The translations under genes were made by a program, and so were the position numbers. A stretch of 64,000 nt of DNA from Pseudocolwellia agarivorans (GTDB taxonomy: Bacteria; Pseudomonadota; Gammaproteobacteria; Enterobacterales; Alteromonadaceae): the NCBI RefSeq assembly GCF_002000085.1, contig NZ_MUZU01000001.1:1-64000 (forward strand), written 5' to 3'. Below are positions 62,772-64,000 of this stretch, piece after piece. Under the pieces are notes generated by a model. It was not told the DNA's origin. It saw only the letters and a program-made list of their open reading frames with translations, and did not search any database. The stretch's first letter is position 1, and each line of letters starts with the position of its first letter.

Positions 62772-64000
62772 CTAGTTATTTGACCTAACTAGCTGTTTAA
62801 AATTAGCATTTATCATTAATGGCAATACGCTAACAATGGTAAAAAGTCCGCAAGAGAAATAAACAATTTTTGTATTGTGTTCGAAAAAGTCGATTAATAA
62901 CCCAGACAAAATATAACCTAAAGGCAATGCTGCTGTCGTAAATGAGCTGAATATAGCAAGAGTACGCCCTCTAAGGTATTCAGGACTAACTAATTGAATA
63001 ATAGAAGGTAACCAAGCAGAGAGTAAACCAAAAACACAACCTCTAATTATCGACATAATCACAGCAACAGAGGTTGAAGTTGTAACAGCAAAGACCAATA
63101 AAGAAACGCCAGATATAAGTATTGAATAAATAATAACCTGTGATTTATCTAATGCTTTAAATAAAGGGGTAACCACTAATAAGCTACCAAGCAATAAACC
63201 GACTCCCGTTGTTGCCATTAAGTAACCAAACCACTCTTTAGTTTGATTTAATTGAATTTCAACATAATAAGGCAATCCAATAACAACCGCAGATGAAAAA
63301 AAGATAAAACCTGAATAAGTAAGCACTATAGGGAAAAGTCCATTAACGCTTTGAAAGTACTTTAATCCCTCTAAAAGTTCGTTAATTAAATTTTTGGAGT
63401 TTTTATTAGTTTCTATATCTGACTTTTTTTTATTATCGAAACGAATAAAACATTCGGTAAATGCCGAAAATATGTAACTCGCACCGTTTATTAATACAAG
63501 TAGGGGGGCACTTATAAATACAATTAAAATGCCTGTTAACGCTTGCCCAATAACAACACTTAAATTGAAAGAACTATTTATTAACCCATTGGCTTGAATA
63601 ATATGTTTTTTAGATACTAAATTAGGGATACTGGCGAGTACAGCTGGTCTAAAAAATGAAGACATAATACTGGAGATTATTGCAGCAAGAAAAAGTGAAT
63701 ACACAATAATTGTTTTTTCTTCTGGATGAAAAATCATTAAATAAGCAATAACTATTGGAACAATTCCACAAATAAAGTCACAAAAAACAATTGTTTTTTT
63801 TCTTGACCACCTGTCAACAAAGGCTCCTGCAATAGGCCCAATAATTATACTCGGTAGGAATGTAGCGACGCCCAACAACCCCATAGTAGCAGCCGATGAT
63901 GTATTGTCTTTTATCCAAATAGCAATAGTTACAAAGTAGATTGTTGAGCCTAACTGGCTTACCAATAACCCTTGTAGTAATAGTATAAAATTAAAATTAA
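62772..64000 (-). CDS. MFS transporter, 5' end outside the window
   Basis: Inner-membrane transporter of the major facilitator superfamily, MFS_3-like. At least 11 hydrophobic segments are visible; the GPIAGAFVDRWSRKKTIVFCD loop is the conserved MFS signature between helices 2 and 3. The frame stays open to the window edge (upstream codons read NFNFILLLQGLLVSQLG), so the true N-terminus lies further right; a TTG at 63965 is not the start. Related to macrolide or drug efflux permeases; the substrate is unknown. Confidence 0.85.
   Translation of the reverse strand, partial: NFNFILLLQGLLVSQLGSTIYFVTIAIWIKDNTSSAATMGLLGVATFLPSIIIGPIAGAFVDRWSRKKTIVFCDFICGIVPIVIAYLMIFHPEEKTIIVYSLFLAAIISSIMSSFFRPAVLASIPNLVSKKHIIQANGLINSSFNLSVVIGQALTGILIVFISAPLLVLINGASYIFSAFTECFIRFDNKKKSDIETNKNSKNLINELLEGLKYFQSVNGLFPIVLTYSGFIFFSSAVVIGLPYYVEIQLNQTKEWFGYLMATTGVGLLLGSLLVVTPLFKALDKSQVIIYSILISGVSLLVFAVTTSTSVAVIMSIIRGCVFGLLSAWLPSIIQLVSPEYLRGRTLAIFSSFTTAALPLGYILSGLLIDFFEHNTKIVYFSCGLFTIVSVLPLMINANFKQLVRSNN

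Noticed and set aside
1-64000. CRISPR arrays, tRNA genes, transposases and phage genes
   Set aside because: Looked for regularly spaced repeats, tRNA-like cloverleafs, and transposase or phage motifs; none was recognised by eye.

Overview
The window is AT-rich chromosomal DNA with the gene content of a marine gammaproteobacterium of the order Alteromonadales, most like Colwellia, Thalassotalea and relatives. This placement is inferred from gene families and sequence style, not from a search. Supporting points are a liu leucine-degradation operon with a MerR-type LiuR, an IvdG/IvdE-type pair beside a fused isobutyryl-CoA mutase, NhaA/NhaR, c-di-GMP riboswitches, an MshA-like pilin, and lipoprotein agarases of the GH50 and GH86 types. 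No plasmid, prophage, transposase, tRNA gene or CRISPR array was seen.

Layout. 1-357: two rRNA-type promoters point left, so an rRNA operon probably begins just outside the window, next to gmhB. 358-6665 (minus): gmhB, then a short-chain dehydrogenase, an ECH-family hydrolase and icmF for branched-chain acyl-CoA metabolism; a 312-bp inverted-repeat element sits inside this cluster. 6.8-12.8 kb: AraC regulator, a eukaryotic-type S-adenosylmethionine decarboxylase, GNAT, EamA transporter, a possible 30-aa ORF with its own terminator, mgsA, an unknown protein and a glycerophosphodiesterase. 12.9-18.5 kb: two convergent gene pairs for Tat-exported molybdenum hydroxylases. 18.8-26.8 kb: ilvE, a PhoD-like lipoprotein phosphatase, nhaR/nhaA with a Rap1a-like and an HPF-like gene, and a nitroreductase. 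26.9-35.6 kb: thiolase and liuR-liuABCDE, which together take isovaleryl-CoA to acetyl-CoA and acetoacetate. 35.7-37.4 kb: tandemly duplicated units of promoter, c-di-GMP-I riboswitch, small secreted protein and terminator. 37.4-40.7 kb: MshA-like pilin, HDOD protein, argJ.

40.9-64 kb: GH50 agarase; a four-gene operon (membrane-anchored class III aminotransferase, PHP-glycosyltransferase fusion, phosphatidylserine-decarboxylase-like protein, Mpo1/DUF962-like membrane protein) that looks like an undescribed lipid pathway; a WYL regulator with an ABM-like protein; sulfatase; LysR with an FMN reductase; a diguanylate cyclase; MetR-like regulator; Nudix hydrolase; GH86 agarase/porphyranase; pyrrolidone-carboxyl peptidase; and an MFS transporter cut by the right edge.

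Three themes tie the window together: branched-chain amino acid catabolism, c-di-GMP-responsive surface functions, and use of red-algal galactans. The strongest candidates for something new are the four-gene lipid-like operon, the duplicated riboswitch units, and the bacterial copy of a eukaryotic-type AdoMet decarboxylase. All functions are read from motifs and remembered family features; no searches were run.
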